A DNA stretch of 64,000 nucleotides from Pseudomonas sp. 102515 (GTDB lineage: Bacteria; Pseudomonadota; Gammaproteobacteria; Pseudomonadales; Pseudomonadaceae), in the NCBI RefSeq assembly GCF_031085165.1, contig NZ_JAVHTY010000001.1:1426001-1490000 (forward strand). Direction: 5' to 3'. Position 1 is the stretch's first letter. Each line of letters starts with the position of its first letter. Of this stretch, positions 1-9,114 are shown in pieces. Made by a program: the position numbers and the translations under genes. The notes beneath the pieces are model-generated. The model saw nothing but the letters and a program-made list of their open reading frames with translations, was not told where the DNA came from and did not search any database.

Positions 1-108
1 GCCGAGGAAGCCGAGTTTACGAGGGGTAAATGAGCATTCCGACCGGGCTGGCGATCCAGGTCTTTTCAACGCCATTTGGCCGACGCGCAGTAGCCTTTGA
101 ATAGGCTA
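1..108 (+). repeat. Fold-back intergenic element, copy 1 (cut by window edge)
   Basis: This is the right part of the fold-back repeat described at 37855. It shares the apical hairpin (TTTAC GAGGG GTAAA), the segment TGAGCATTCCGAC, the internal arm ending in TTGGCCGACGCGCAG, and the outer arm TAGCCTTTGAATAGGCTA. About 14 bp found in other copies before the apical hairpin are missing. The end lies directly against the comEC stop codon (complement of 109-111). The other half lies outside the window. Confidence 0.8.
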
Positions 109-2364
109 TCAGGGGGTCGGCGGGGAGACCCGCCACCAGTGCCGCGCCTGGCGCTGTCCGCGCGGTGTCTCCCAGCGACCGAGGGTCCAGCTCAGGGCGC
201 CCAGCGCGGCGGTGTCATAGGGCAGCACGCCGCGCTCGCGATAGCGCGCCAGTACCTGGGGATGGGGATGGCCATAGCGATTGTTCAGTCCGCGCGAGAT
301 CAGCACGCCGCGCGGTTGGACGGCCTCGATGAAGACGGCGCTGGAGCCGCTGCGACTGCCGTGGTGCGGGGCGACGAGCCACTCCGCTGCCAGGGGCTTG
401 CCACTGGTCACCAGCTCCGCTTCGCGGCGGGCATCGATATCGCCGGTCAACAGCAGGCGCTCGCCCCTGGCCTCGATCCTGAGCACGCAGGAAGAGGCAT
501 TGGAATCCGCATCAGGATGCCACCAGGTGGTGAAGCCGACTTCGTTCCACTCCCAGCGAGCGCCGTCTTCACAATCCAGGGCGCGCAACTCCGCCGTGAG
601 GCGACCCGCCTCGCCACTGAGCACCTGCCCTGGCGGCAGCCCCCTGGCCACGGCCGGTGCACCGCCGGCATGGTCGGCATCGGCATGACTGAGCAGCATG
701 ACATCCAGGGTGCCGATGCCGGCGGCCTTCAGGTTGGGCAGGACGACCCGGGCGCCGCTGTCATAGCTGCCCAGGCGCGGACCGGCATCGTAGAGCAGCG
801 CATGCTCACGGGTACGCACCAGCACCGCCAGGCCCTGCCCCACGTCCAGTACGGTGATCCGCGCCAGCCCCTCCGCGGGTACCGGCGGCGGGGGAAACAG
901 CCCCGGCAGCATCAGCAGCGCGCCGAAGCCGCGCAGCGGCACGCCCGCGGGCAGCAGGGCCAGCAATGCGCCAAAACCCGCCAGCCACAGCGCCCAGGTG
1001 GGCGCGAGGACCGGCTGCCAGGCCGCAGCCAGGTGCGCCAATCCGCTCAGCAGCCAGAGCAGCCCTTGCAACAGGCCACCCGCCAGCAGCAAGGCCGGCG
1101 CCCCCAGCGGCGACCAGAGCAGGGACAGCAGGGTCCCCGCCAGCGCCAGGGGCACGATGGCCAGGTCCATCAGTGGCACGGCCAGGGCGTTGGCCAGCGG
1201 GCCGCTCGGACTCAGGGGCAGGCCCAGCGCCAGGAGCAGCGGCGCCAGGCCCACGGCCATGCACCATTGGGCACGCCCGAGGGTGAGCCACCACGGCAGT
1301 CGGCCCAGGCGGCCGGCGAAGCTCCAGAGCAGCAACAGCACGGCGCCGAAGGACAGCCAGAAACCGGGCAGCAGACTGACCAGCGGATTGGCGGCCAGCA
1401 CCAGTGCCAGGGCCAGCAGGACGGCGTCCGCCAGCCGTACCTGCTGACGCCCGAGCTGCCAGAGCAGTCCCAGGCTGACCATGACGCAGGCCCGTTGCAC
1501 CGGCACCTCGAAGCCAGCCAGCAGTCCGTAGCCCAGCGCGGTGGCGATCGTCAGCACCGCCGCGGACAGGCGCCAGGGCAGCCGCCGCGGCCAGAGACCG
1601 CGGCGCGCCAGGATGACCACCCCGGCATAGACGCCGAGGGCGATCAGGCCGATGTGCTGCCCGGAGATGACCATCAGGTGCACGGTGCCGGTGTCCTGGA
1701 ACAGCTGCCACTGGGCATCGGTGATGCCCGAGCCGTCGCCCACCACCAGGGCGGCGAGCAGCCCGCCCTGCCCGGCGGGATCCCGCGTCTGCAGGTATTG
1801 GCGGATACCATCGCGCCAGGTCGCCAGGCCGCTGGCGGCGGCCAGGCGCTGGCCATCCTTGACGCTGCCGGTAGCGCCTATGCCCTGGGCCAGTAGCCAG
1901 GCTTCGCGATCCTGGCCCAGGGGGTTGGCCAGACCTGAGGGGCCGCGCAACTCAGCGGCCAGGCGCCAGCGCTCGCCGGCCAGCGGGCGGGGCCCTCCGT
2001 GCCAGCTCAGGCGGATCCGCGCCGGTAGCTTCAGCGCGCGGCGGCTGGTCGCTCCGGCGAGCACGAAGCCCACCGAGTCGGCGTCCACCGCCGGCAGGCC
2101 GCTGATCTGGCCTTCGATCCACAGCACCCGCTGCTCCAGCGCCGGGTCCAGGCGATCGTCCAGCGCCCAGTGGCCATTGAGCAGCGCCCAGGCCAGGCCC
2201 AGCCCGAAGGCACCGAGCGCCAGGAAGCGGGTGAACAGGAGCACCAGGCCCACCGCCGCGAGGGCCGCCAGCAGCGGCAGGGACGGCAGCGAGGCGAAGG
2301 CGCGCAGGAGCAGCACACCGAGGGCGAAGGACAGCAGAGCGGCGCGCATCAGGACTCCATCCAT
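109..2364 (-). CDS. comEC: ComEC/Rec2-family DNA internalization protein
   Basis: Inner-membrane channel protein predicted to move single-stranded DNA into the cytoplasm during natural transformation. The 751-residue protein has an N-terminal group of hydrophobic segments, a central multi-spanning competence domain (roughly residues 200-480) and a C-terminal metallo-beta-lactamase-like domain. Motifs seen are VLDVGQGLAV, LLSHADADHAGG, LLLTGDID and APHHGSRSGSS. Length is usual for Gram-negative ComEC. It lies downstream of lolE on the same strand with a 90 bp gap, as I remember for P. aeruginosa. Its stop codon touches a fold-back repeat. Whether this strain is competent cannot be judged from one gene. 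Confidence 0.93.
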   Translation of the reverse strand: MDGVLMRAALLSFALGVLLLRAFASLPSLPLLAALAAVGLVLLFTRFLALGAFGLGLAWALLNGHWALDDRLDPALEQRVLWIEGQISGLPAVDADSVGFVLAGATSRRALKLPARIRLSWHGGPRPLAGERWRLAAELRGPSGLANPLGQDREAWLLAQGIGATGSVKDGQRLAAASGLATWRDGIRQYLQTRDPAGQGGLLAALVVGDGSGITDAQWQLFQDTGTVHLMVISGQHIGLIALGVYAGVVILARRGLWPRRLPWRLSAAVLTIATALGYGLLAGFEVPVQRACVMVSLGLLWQLGRQQVRLADAVLLALALVLAANPLVSLLPGFWLSFGAVLLLLWSFAGRLGRLPWWLTLGRAQWCMAVGLAPLLLALGLPLSPSGPLANALAVPLMDLAIVPLALAGTLLSLLWSPLGAPALLLAGGLLQGLLWLLSGLAHLAAAWQPVLAPTWALWLAGFGALLALLPAGVPLRGFGALLMLPGLFPPPPVPAEGLARITVLDVGQGLAVLVRTREHALLYDAGPRLGSYDSGARVVLPNLKAAGIGTLDVMLLSHADADHAGGAPAVARGLPPGQVLSGEAGRLTAELRALDCEDGARWEWNEVGFTTWWHPDADSNASSCVLRIEARGERLLLTGDIDARREAELVTSGKPLAAEWLVAPHHGSRSGSSAVFIEAVQPRGVLISRGLNNRYGHPHPQVLARYRERGVLPYDTAALGALSWTLGRWETPRGQRQARHWWRVSPPTP

Positions 2365-2454
2365 GGAGAGCCGAAAGGGCTTCGGATACGCGAATTAGAG
2401 CAGTTCGGACGCCAGAGGGCCAGGGGCATGCCGCCACCTGGCCTGGCAAGGCGA

Positions 2455-3696
2455 TCAGTCGTAGCGCAAGGCTTCGGCGGGCGAGGTACGGGAAGCGCGC
2501 CAGGCAGGATAGAGGGTCGCCAGGAAACTCATGCTCAGGGCGGCCACGGCGATGAGCACCACGTCCTCCAGCTCCAGCCGCGACGGCAGGTTGCTGATGA
2601 AGTACATGTCACCACCAAACAGCTTGTGGCCGACCAGGCGCTCCAGCGCGGCGATCCAGCTGCTGACGTTGAGCGCCGCGATGACGCCCAGCACGCCGCC
2701 GATCAGGGTACCGACCAGGCCGATCACCGTGCCCTGCACCATGAATACCGCCATGATCTGCCCGGGCGTGGCGCCCAGGGTACGCAGGATGGCGATGTCG
2801 GCCTTCTTGTCGGCCACGACCATGATCAGGGTGGCGATGATGTTGAAGGCGGCCACCGCCACGATCAGCAAGAGCAGCAGGCCGATCATGGTCTTTTCCA
2901 TCTGCATGGCCTGGAACAGGCTGCCCTGGGAGATCGTCCAGTCGCGCGCCTGGTAGCCGTCGCCGAGGGCCTTGGCCACCTCACGGGAGATGCGCGGCGC
3001 CTGGAACAGATCGTCCAGCGCCAGGCGGATGCTCTCCACCTGCCCTGGCTGCCAGCCCTTGAGCGGCGCGGCATCGGCGACGTTGATCAGCGCCAGAGAG
3101 GCGTCCAGCTCGGCGCCGACCTTGAAGGTACCGACCACGGTGAAGCGCCGCAGCCGCGGGGTGATGCTGCCGGTGGCGCCGACCTCGGGGATGATCACCG
3201 TGACCTGGCTGCCCAGCTCCAGCTGGAAACGCCGCGCGGCGATCTCGCCCAGCACGATGCCGAATTCGCCGGGCTTGAGGGCGTCGAGACTGCCCTGGGT
3301 CATGCGCTCGCCGACGATGGACACGCGCTTTTCCTGGGCTGGATCTATGCCGTCCACCAGCAGCGGCTGCATGCGACCCCGTACCGAGAGCATGCCCTGC
3401 AACTGGGTATAGGGCACCGCCGCCAGCACATGGGGCTGCTGCTCGGCCTTGGCTGCCAGCGGGCGCCAGTCGTCCAGCGGCTGGGCCGCGCTGATGAAGG
3501 CATGGGGCACCATGCCGAGGATGCGGCCGCGCATTTCTTCCTGGAAGCCGTTCATCACCGACAGCACCAGGATCATGGCCAGCACCCCCAGTGCCAGGCC
3601 GAACATGGAGACCAGCGAGAAGAAGGAGATGAACGACTTGCGCCGCTTGGCGCGGGTGTATCTCAGGCCGATGAACAGCGAAAGCGGTCTGAACAT
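2455..3696 (-). CDS. lolE: Lipoprotein-releasing ABC permease LolE
   Basis: One of the two membrane subunits of LolCDE, which extracts mature lipoproteins from the outer leaflet of the inner membrane and passes them to LolA. The 413-residue protein starts MFRPLSLFIGLRYTRAKRR. One transmembrane helix lies near residues 25-45, followed by a large periplasmic domain and three C-terminal helices with the FtsX-like motif [20 protein letters not shown]. It ends ASRTSPAEALRYD, the usual tail of this family. It is a paralogue of the lolC product at 4398. It is last of three tightly packed genes, 7 bp after lolD. The choice of E rather than C rests on gene order. Confidence 0.92.
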   Translation of the reverse strand: MFRPLSLFIGLRYTRAKRRKSFISFFSLVSMFGLALGVLAMILVLSVMNGFQEEMRGRILGMVPHAFISAAQPLDDWRPLAAKAEQQPHVLAAVPYTQLQGMLSVRGRMQPLLVDGIDPAQEKRVSIVGERMTQGSLDALKPGEFGIVLGEIAARRFQLELGSQVTVIIPEVGATGSITPRLRRFTVVGTFKVGAELDASLALINVADAAPLKGWQPGQVESIRLALDDLFQAPRISREVAKALGDGYQARDWTISQGSLFQAMQMEKTMIGLLLLLIVAVAAFNIIATLIMVVADKKADIAILRTLGATPGQIMAVFMVQGTVIGLVGTLIGGVLGVIAALNVSSWIAALERLVGHKLFGGDMYFISNLPSRLELEDVVLIAVAALSMSFLATLYPAWRASRTSPAEALRYD

Positions 3697-3703
3697 GGCG
3701 ACC

Positions 3704-4405
3704 TCAGACCTGCCGGGCCGGCGTGGCGTCGACCAGATGGCCTTCGTCCAGGCGCAGCATCCGGTCCATCTGGCCAGCCAGCACCTGGTCGTGGGTCACC
3801 ACCAGGAAGGCGGTGCGCAGCGAGGTGGACAGCTCCAGCATCAGGTCCTGGATGCCGTGGGCGGTGTGCTGGTCGAGGTTGCCGGTGGGTTCGTCGAGCA
3901 GCACCAGCTTGGGCTGGTTGACCAGCGCCCGGGCGATGGCCACGCGCTGGCGCTCGCCACCGGACAGCTCGGCCGGCTTGTGGCCCAGACGGTGACCGAG
4001 ACCGACCCGCTCCAGCAGCTTGGCGGCGCGCTCGCGGGCTTCGCCGATGGAGGCCTTGCCGATCAGCAGCGGCATGCAGACGTTTTCCAGGGCGCTGAAT
4101 TCGGGCAGCAGGTGGTGGAACTGGTAGACGAAGCCCATGGCGCGATTGCGCAGCAGGCCGCGGGCCTTCTCGTTCAGCGCCGACAGCTCTTCGCCGTCGA
4201 GCCAGACACTGCCGCTGCTGGGGGTATCCAGGCCGCCGAGCAGGTTCAGCAGGGTGGTCTTGCCCGACCCCGAACTGCCGACGATGGACACCCGCTCGCC
4301 CGGTTGCAGGGTCAGCTGGACGTTGCTCAGCACCTCGACGGTCTGGGGGCCTTCCTCGTAGCGCTTGCCCAGGTCCTGGCAACGCAAAACGGCTCGATCA
4401 TTCAT
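3704..4405 (-). CDS. lolD: Lipoprotein-releasing ATPase LolD
   Basis: Cytoplasmic ATPase that powers the LolCDE lipoprotein exporter. The 233-residue protein has Walker [10 protein letters not shown], the signature LSGGERQR, Walker [13 protein letters not shown] and the switch histidine in VVTHD. It belongs to the LolD/MacB group, with the typical tail [14 protein letters not shown]. Its start overlaps the end of lolC by 8 bp and it ends 7 bp before lolE, so the three are almost certainly one translationally coupled operon. Confidence 0.95.
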   Translation of the reverse strand: MNDRAVLRCQDLGKRYEEGPQTVEVLSNVQLTLQPGERVSIVGSSGSGKTTLLNLLGGLDTPSSGSVWLDGEELSALNEKARGLLRNRAMGFVYQFHHLLPEFSALENVCMPLLIGKASIGEARERAAKLLERVGLGHRLGHKPAELSGGERQRVAIARALVNQPKLVLLDEPTGNLDQHTAHGIQDLMLELSTSLRTAFLVVTHDQVLAGQMDRMLRLDEGHLVDATPARQV

Positions 4406-5648
4406 AACGCAGGGCCTCGGCGGGTTGGGTACGGGCGGCGCTCCAGGAGGGATAGAGCGTGGCCAGGAAGCTCAGGGCGAAGGACGCGCCGCAGACCAGC
4501 AGGACGTCGTGCAGCTGCAGCTGCGCCGGCAGGTAGTCGATGAAATACACCTCGGCGTTGAGGAACTGGTGTCCGGTGACCCGTTGCACCCAGGCCAGCG
4601 CGGCACTGACGTTGAGCGCGGCGAGCACGCCCAGCAGGCAGCCGATGGCGGTGCCGATGACGCCGATGAAGGTCCCCTGGACCATGAACACCGCCATGAT
4701 CTGTCGGGGCGTGGCGCCCAGGGTGCGCAGGATGGCGATGTCGGATTTCTTGTCGGTCACCACCATCACCAGGGTGGAGACGATGTTGAAGGCGGCCACG
4801 GCGACGATCAGCAGCAGCAGCAGGCCGATCATGGTCTTTTCCATGCCGATGGCCTGGTAGAGATTGCCGTGGGTGCGGGTCCAGTCGCGGGCGTACCAGT
4901 CGTTGCCCGGCAGCTGGCGAGCGATGTTCCAGGACACGTCGGGCGCCTGGAACAGGTCGTGCAGCTTGAGGCGCACGCCCTGCACCGCGTTCGCCGGCCA
5001 GCGCTGCAGCCGCGCGGCGTCCTCGATGTCGATCAGGCCCACCGAGCCGTCCAGCTCGCCGGCGCCGACGCTGAAGATGCCCACCACGGTGAATCTCTTC
5101 ATGCGCGGAAACATGCCGGCGGGGGTCACGGCCACTTCCGGGGCGATGTAGGTGAGCTTGTCGCCAACCTTCACGCCCAGTTTCTCGGCGGCCAGGGAGC
5201 CGATGATGATGCCGAATTCCCCCGGCTTGAGGTCGTCGAGCCGGCCCTCGCGCATGAAGCTGGGGATGATCGAGACCTTGGGCTCCTCGGCCGGATCGAT
5301 GGCGTTGAGCAACACCGTCTGCACCGCCTTGTCGTGGGCCAGCATGCCCTGCAACTGGGTGAAGGGCGCCACCGCGGCCACCTGGCCGTTCTGCAGCGCC
5401 AACTCGCGCACGCTGCGCCAGTCGGGCACCGGCTGGTAGGACTCCACCGTCGCATGGGGAATCATGCCGAGGACACGATCGCGCATCTCGCGATCGAAGC
5501 CGTTCATGACCGACAGCACCACGATCATGACGACCACGCCGAGGGCCAGGCCGATCATGGAGGTGAGCGAGATGAAGGAGACGAAATGGTTGCGGCGCTT
5601 GGCGCGGACGTAACGCAGGCCAAGGTAGATCGGCAGGGGTCTGAACAT
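4398..5648 (-). CDS. lolC: Lipoprotein-releasing ABC permease LolC
   Basis: Membrane subunit of LolCDE and first gene of the operon. The start at 5648 ([19 protein letters not shown]) gives 416 residues and matches the opening of the paralogue LolE; upstream in-frame codons lack family similarity. It has one N-terminal helix, a large periplasmic domain and three C-terminal helices, with [20 protein letters not shown] and the tail [13 protein letters not shown]. It diverges from the PilZ gene starting at 5756, so the roughly 107 bp between them should hold both promoters. Depletion of lol genes is lethal in related bacteria. Confidence 0.93.
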   Translation of the reverse strand: MFRPLPIYLGLRYVRAKRRNHFVSFISLTSMIGLALGVVVMIVVLSVMNGFDREMRDRVLGMIPHATVESYQPVPDWRSVRELALQNGQVAAVAPFTQLQGMLAHDKAVQTVLLNAIDPAEEPKVSIIPSFMREGRLDDLKPGEFGIIIGSLAAEKLGVKVGDKLTYIAPEVAVTPAGMFPRMKRFTVVGIFSVGAGELDGSVGLIDIEDAARLQRWPANAVQGVRLKLHDLFQAPDVSWNIARQLPGNDWYARDWTRTHGNLYQAIGMEKTMIGLLLLLIVAVAAFNIVSTLVMVVTDKKSDIAILRTLGATPRQIMAVFMVQGTFIGVIGTAIGCLLGVLAALNVSAALAWVQRVTGHQFLNAEVYFIDYLPAQLQLHDVLLVCGASFALSFLATLYPSWSAARTQPAEALRYE

Positions 5649-5755
5649 AGGCTCGCTTGCACGGCGGAAAGACGTAGGCGCCCTGCGGGTTGGACGGCGA
5701 CACCGTGCCGGCTCGCCGGCTACACTCGGGGCCATCACCCACGGAGCGGCCCGAC

Positions 5756-6307
5756 ATGACCACCCCAGACGCGCGTGAACGGCGGGAATACTATCGCATC
5801 ACCGACCGCATCGCACTGCAAATCAGCCCTGCCGACGGGGTCCCCGGCGAGACCGCGCCCTTGTTCGCACTCCTGAGCGAACTGCATCAGCTGGAATTCG
5901 AATCACGCCACCTGCTGCGCAATCTGGACGAGCGCGACCGCGCCGTCACCGCCTGCCTGCGCCTGGTGAACAAACGGCTCGACCTGCTCGGCCAGGCCTT
6001 CACCTGGAATCTCTTGCACGACAGCGGCGCCACCCGCGACGTGGTGCTGTCCGAAGGCGGCCTGGCCTTCGTCGATGCCGAGCCCTTTGCCCTGGGCACC
6101 CGGCTCGACCTGCGCATGGCGCTGCCGCCCCAGGGCCTGGGCCTGCAGGTGCTGGCGGAGGTGACCGGTTGCCAGGCCGTCGCCGGCGGTTACGAGATCG
6201 GCACCAGCTTCGTCGACCTGGAAGACGCCCAGCGCCAGCTGCTGGCGCGCCATGTCCTGCGCCAGCAGGCGCGGGTACGGCGCGCCGACCGCGGAGACGA
6301 GGCGTGA
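5756..6307 (+). CDS. PilZ-domain protein
   Basis: Likely c-di-GMP-responsive protein of 183 residues. The start at 5756 follows GGAGCGG at a good distance and gives MTTPDARERREYYRIT. The opening RREYYRI and the later stretch containing VVLSEGGLAF resemble the two c-di-GMP-contact motifs of PilZ domains, the second in a relaxed form. The N-terminal two thirds is helical and carries no other motif I recognise. The same position in P. aeruginosa holds a PilZ protein. Its stop codon overlaps the GTG start of the next gene by 4 bp. Confidence 0.8.
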   Translation: MTTPDARERREYYRITDRIALQISPADGVPGETAPLFALLSELHQLEFESRHLLRNLDERDRAVTACLRLVNKRLDLLGQAFTWNLLHDSGATRDVVLSEGGLAFVDAEPFALGTRLDLRMALPPQGLGLQVLAEVTGCQAVAGGYEIGTSFVDLEDAQRQLLARHVLRQQARVRRADRGDEA

Positions 6308-6594
6308 AACGCCCCTGGCTGGGCCCCCTGCTGCTCGGCGTCGCCCTCCCCGGCCGGACCGAGACCCTGCGGATCCCGCTGGGCCAGCAGGGCGATGCCG
6401 GCACGCCGCAGCCCCTGCCTGGCGACAGTCGCAGCCAGGTCCTGGAGCGCTTCGGCCTGCCCGATCGGGAGCATCCACCAGTCGGTCGGCCGGCCATCCG
6501 CCGCTGGGACCATAGAGATTTCAGCGTCTATTTCGAAAACGATCGGGTGCTGGACGCGGTCCGTGAACCGCGACGCCCGGTCTCGTCACCCTAG
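6304..6594 (+). CDS. Small exported protein of unknown function
   Basis: The GTG start at 6304 overlaps the stop of the PilZ gene (GTGA), giving 96 residues. Residues 1-20 form a short basic-hydrophobic signal-like leader ending near GRTET. The rest has a block GDSRSQVLERFGLP and an end FSVYFENDRVLDAV, a pattern like other small Pseudomonas periplasmic proteins and loosely like BamE/OmlA folds. Databases often label such proteins phosphodiesterase, apparently borrowed from the next gene. Translational coupling to the PilZ gene and a 9 bp gap to the glycerophosphodiesterase suggest a three-gene operon. Function unknown. Confidence 0.7.
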   Translation: MKRPWLGPLLLGVALPGRTETLRIPLGQQGDAGTPQPLPGDSRSQVLERFGLPDREHPPVGRPAIRRWDHRDFSVYFENDRVLDAVREPRRPVSSP

Positions 6595-6602
6595 GAGCCC
6601 TC

Positions 6603-7319
6603 ATGACCCTCATTTACGGACATCGCGGTGCCCGCGGCGAAGCCCCGGAAAACACCCTGGTCGGTTTCGAGCTGTGCCTGGAGCTGGGCGTCAGGCGCTG
6701 CGAGCTGGACCTGCACCTTTCCCGTGACGGCGAACTGGTGGCGATCCATGACCCGACCCTGAAACGCACCACCGGGCGTGGCGGCAAGGTCAGCGAAAAG
6801 GCCGTCGCCGATCTGGTCGCCCTGGATGCCCGCCAGGGGGGCCCGGCCTGGCCACGTCCCTGCCCCATTCCGACCCTGCGCGGGCTGTTCGAGAAGTGCG
6901 CCTTCGAACACTGGCAGCTGGAGGTGAAGAGCGCCTCGCGGGTGCGGGCGGCCCAGACCGTCAGGGCCATCGCCCAGTTGGTCGAGGAATTCGGCCTGCA
7001 GGACAGGATCACCGTGACCAGCGCCTCACGCGAGGTCCTGCGCGCCCTGCAGCGCGATACGCCGCACCTGGCGCGTGGACTGGTGGCGGAATACGCCTGG
7101 CTGGATCCGCTCAAGGTGGCCGCTCATTACGACTGCCACCTGCTGGCGCTGAATTGGACCCTGTGCACCCCGGAGCGACTGCTCAAGGCCCAGCGCCAGG
7201 GCTTGCATGTCTCGGTGTGGACGGTGAACGACGCCAGCCTGATGCGTCGCCTGGCCGACTTCGGCGCGGACAGCCTGATCACCGACTTCCCGAGTCTGGC
7301 GCGACGAACGTTGGGGTAG
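6603..7319 (+). CDS. Glycerophosphodiester phosphodiesterase
   Basis: Hydrolyses glycerophosphodiesters to glycerol-3-phosphate and an alcohol. The 238-residue protein has the family opening YGHRGARGEAPENT, the metal-binding part CELDLHLSRDGELVAIHDPTL and the late motif VSVWTVND. No signal peptide is visible, so it is probably cytoplasmic and closer to UgpQ than to periplasmic GlpQ. It follows the small exported gene by 8 bp, after AGGAG. A REP-like repeat cluster begins about 30 bp downstream. Confidence 0.92.
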   Translation: MTLIYGHRGARGEAPENTLVGFELCLELGVRRCELDLHLSRDGELVAIHDPTLKRTTGRGGKVSEKAVADLVALDARQGGPAWPRPCPIPTLRGLFEKCAFEHWQLEVKSASRVRAAQTVRAIAQLVEEFGLQDRITVTSASREVLRALQRDTPHLARGLVAEYAWLDPLKVAAHYDCHLLALNWTLCTPERLLKAQRQGLHVSVWTVNDASLMRRLADFGADSLITDFPSLARRTLG

Positions 7320-7350
7320 GCGCTGGCGCAGGTCGAAGCCCATGCCGTGC

Positions 7351-7485
7351 TGGGCTTCGCTGTGCTCAACCCAACCTGTGAAACCCTAGGCGTAGGTTGG
7401 GTTGAGACGGCTCCATCGTCGAAGCCCAACAGCCCGCGTTGAACCTGGACCTCGTTGGGCTTCGCTGCGCTCAACCCAACCTACG
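7351..7485. repeat. REP-like repeat cluster (three units)
   Basis: Three copies of a palindromic unit built on GTAGGTTGGGTTGAG...GAAGCCCAAC lie between two genes: 7351-7377 (short form, minus), 7392-7430 (long form, plus) and 7454-7485 (short form, minus). The long form carries extra bases around CATCGTCGAAGCCC. The same mix of short and long units in opposite orientation occurs at 46986 and 60104. Such units are common between genes in Pseudomonas. Confidence 0.85.
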
Positions 7486-7509
7486 GTCGAGCGTAGCGAG
7501 ACTCCCGAC

Positions 7510-8904
7510 TCAGAACAACCGATTCAAGCCATCGAAGGCCGCTACCCGGTAGGCCTCGGCCATGGTCGGGTAGTTGAAGGTGGTGTTGACGAAATAGCGG
7601 ATGCTGTTCGCTGGACCTTCCTGGTTCATGATCGCCTGGCCGATGTGCAGGATCTCCGACGCCTGGTCGCCGAAGCAGTGCACGCCCAGCACCTGCAGGG
7701 TCTCGCGGTGGAAGAGGATCTTCAGCATGCCCACCGGCTCGCCGGAGATCTGCGCCCGCGCCATGCTCTTGAAGAACGCCTTGCCGACCTCGTAGGGCAC
7801 CTTTTCCTGGGTCAGCTCGCGCTCGGTCTTGCCCAGCGAACTGATCTCGGGAATGGTGTAGATGCCGGTGGGGATGTCGTTGACCACCCGCCCCTTGTTG
7901 TCGTGCAGGAGGTTGTCGGATGCCGAACGACCCTGGTCATAGGCGGCACTGGCCAGGCTCGGCCAGCCGATGACATCGCCGGCCGCATAGATGTTGGCGA
8001 CCGAGGTCCGGTAGTTCTCGTCGACGGTGACCTGGCCACGGCTGTTCACCGAGATGCCCACGTTCTGCAGGCCGAGCTGATCGGTGTTGCCGGTCCGACC
8101 GTTGCACCACAGCAAGGCATCGGCGCGCAACTTCTTGCCGGACTTCAGGTGCAGGATCACCCCGTTTTCCTGGCCCTCGATGCGCTCGTATTCCTCGTTG
8201 TGGCGAATGAGCACGTTGTTGTTCTGCAGGTGATAGCTCAGGGCGTCGGAGATCTCGTCGTCGAGGAAGCTGAGCAGTTGATCGCGGTTGTCGATCAGGT
8301 CCACCAGCACGCCGAGGCCGCTGAAGATGGACGCGTATTCGCTGCCGATCACCCCGGCGCCGTAGATGATCAGCCGACGCGGGGTATGGGTCAGAGACAG
8401 GATGGTATCGCTGTCGTAGATGCGCGGATGGCTGAAGTCCACGTCCACCGGGCGGTAGGGGCGCGAGCCGGTGGCGATGACCACCTGCTTGGCCACCAGG
8501 CGCTCCAGATCGCCGCGCAGGTTGACGATCTCGATGGTGTTCTCGTCGGCGAAGCTGGCGGTACCGAAGAACAAGTCGACCCGGTTGCGGGCGTAGTAGC
8601 CGGTACGGGAGGACACCTGGCGCGCGATCACCCGCTCGGCGCTGCGCAGCACGTCGGGAAAGGAGAACCAGCGTGGCTCGCCGATGGAGCGGAACATCTC
8701 GTTGGTGTTGAACTGGATGATCTGCTTGACCGAATGGCGCAGCGCCTTGGAGGGAATGGTGCCCAGGTGGGTGCAGTTGCCGCCGACCACCTGGCGATTG
8801 TCCACCACCGCCACGCGGCGGCCATTCTTGGCGGCGTTCATCGCCGCGCCCTCGCCGGCCGGTCCCGAACCCAGTACCACCACGTCGTAGCTATAGACCG
8901 CCAT
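7510..8904 (-). CDS. sthA: Soluble pyridine nucleotide transhydrogenase
   Basis: Cytoplasmic FAD enzyme that passes hydride between NADPH and NAD+, balancing redox cofactors. The 464-residue protein opens with the FAD-binding motif [17 protein letters not shown] and contains the second Rossmann motif [20 protein letters not shown], the FAD contact [14 protein letters not shown] and the C-terminal dimerisation domain with [14 protein letters not shown]. As in other SthA proteins, the position of the redox disulfide of lipoamide dehydrogenases lacks the CxxxxC pair (NCTHLGTIP). An AGGAG ribosome site precedes 8904. It stands alone, downstream of the gap terminator. Confidence 0.96.
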   Translation of the reverse strand: MAVYSYDVVVLGSGPAGEGAAMNAAKNGRRVAVVDNRQVVGGNCTHLGTIPSKALRHSVKQIIQFNTNEMFRSIGEPRWFSFPDVLRSAERVIARQVSSRTGYYARNRVDLFFGTASFADENTIEIVNLRGDLERLVAKQVVIATGSRPYRPVDVDFSHPRIYDSDTILSLTHTPRRLIIYGAGVIGSEYASIFSGLGVLVDLIDNRDQLLSFLDDEISDALSYHLQNNNVLIRHNEEYERIEGQENGVILHLKSGKKLRADALLWCNGRTGNTDQLGLQNVGISVNSRGQVTVDENYRTSVANIYAAGDVIGWPSLASAAYDQGRSASDNLLHDNKGRVVNDIPTGIYTIPEISSLGKTERELTQEKVPYEVGKAFFKSMARAQISGEPVGMLKILFHRETLQVLGVHCFGDQASEILHIGQAIMNQEGPANSIRYFVNTTFNYPTMAEAYRVAAFDGLNRLF

Positions 8905-9050
8905 GCTTTCTCCTCAGAAGGTTAGCCGTCCGCAGGCGACGGCTGGAGCCGGACCGCCTCATGAGAGGCCAGATCCGACGCGAGATCGCCCCAGGGGGCT
9001 GCGACCTCTTGTCACGGGCCGCTATTGTGGCGCAAAACCCGGTCAAAACG

Positions 9051-9083
9051 AAAACGGGAGCCACCTGGGCTCCCGTCTTTTTC
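9051..9083 (-). terminator. Intrinsic terminator after gap
   Basis: An 8 bp perfect stem (CGGGAGCC at 9055-9062 with GGCTCCCG at 9068-9075) and a 5-base loop are flanked by A-rich sequence on one side and TCTTTTTC on the other. It can therefore stop transcription in both directions. It lies 32 bp past the gap stop codon. Confidence 0.85.
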
Positions 9084-9114
9084 TTGCAAGTCAGTCTTGC
9101 CTAGGGCGCAAGAC

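Noticed and set aside
97-1896. Long open frame on the plus strand opposite comEC (599 codons)
   Set aside because: It is the antisense shadow of comEC in high-GC DNA. Its composition is Gln/Arg/Gly-rich without any domain, while the minus strand carries a complete, motif-bearing protein.
7351-7485. CRISPR array
   Set aside because: There are only three units, in mixed orientation, with unequal spacing and palindromic form, and no cas genes. They fit REP-like elements.
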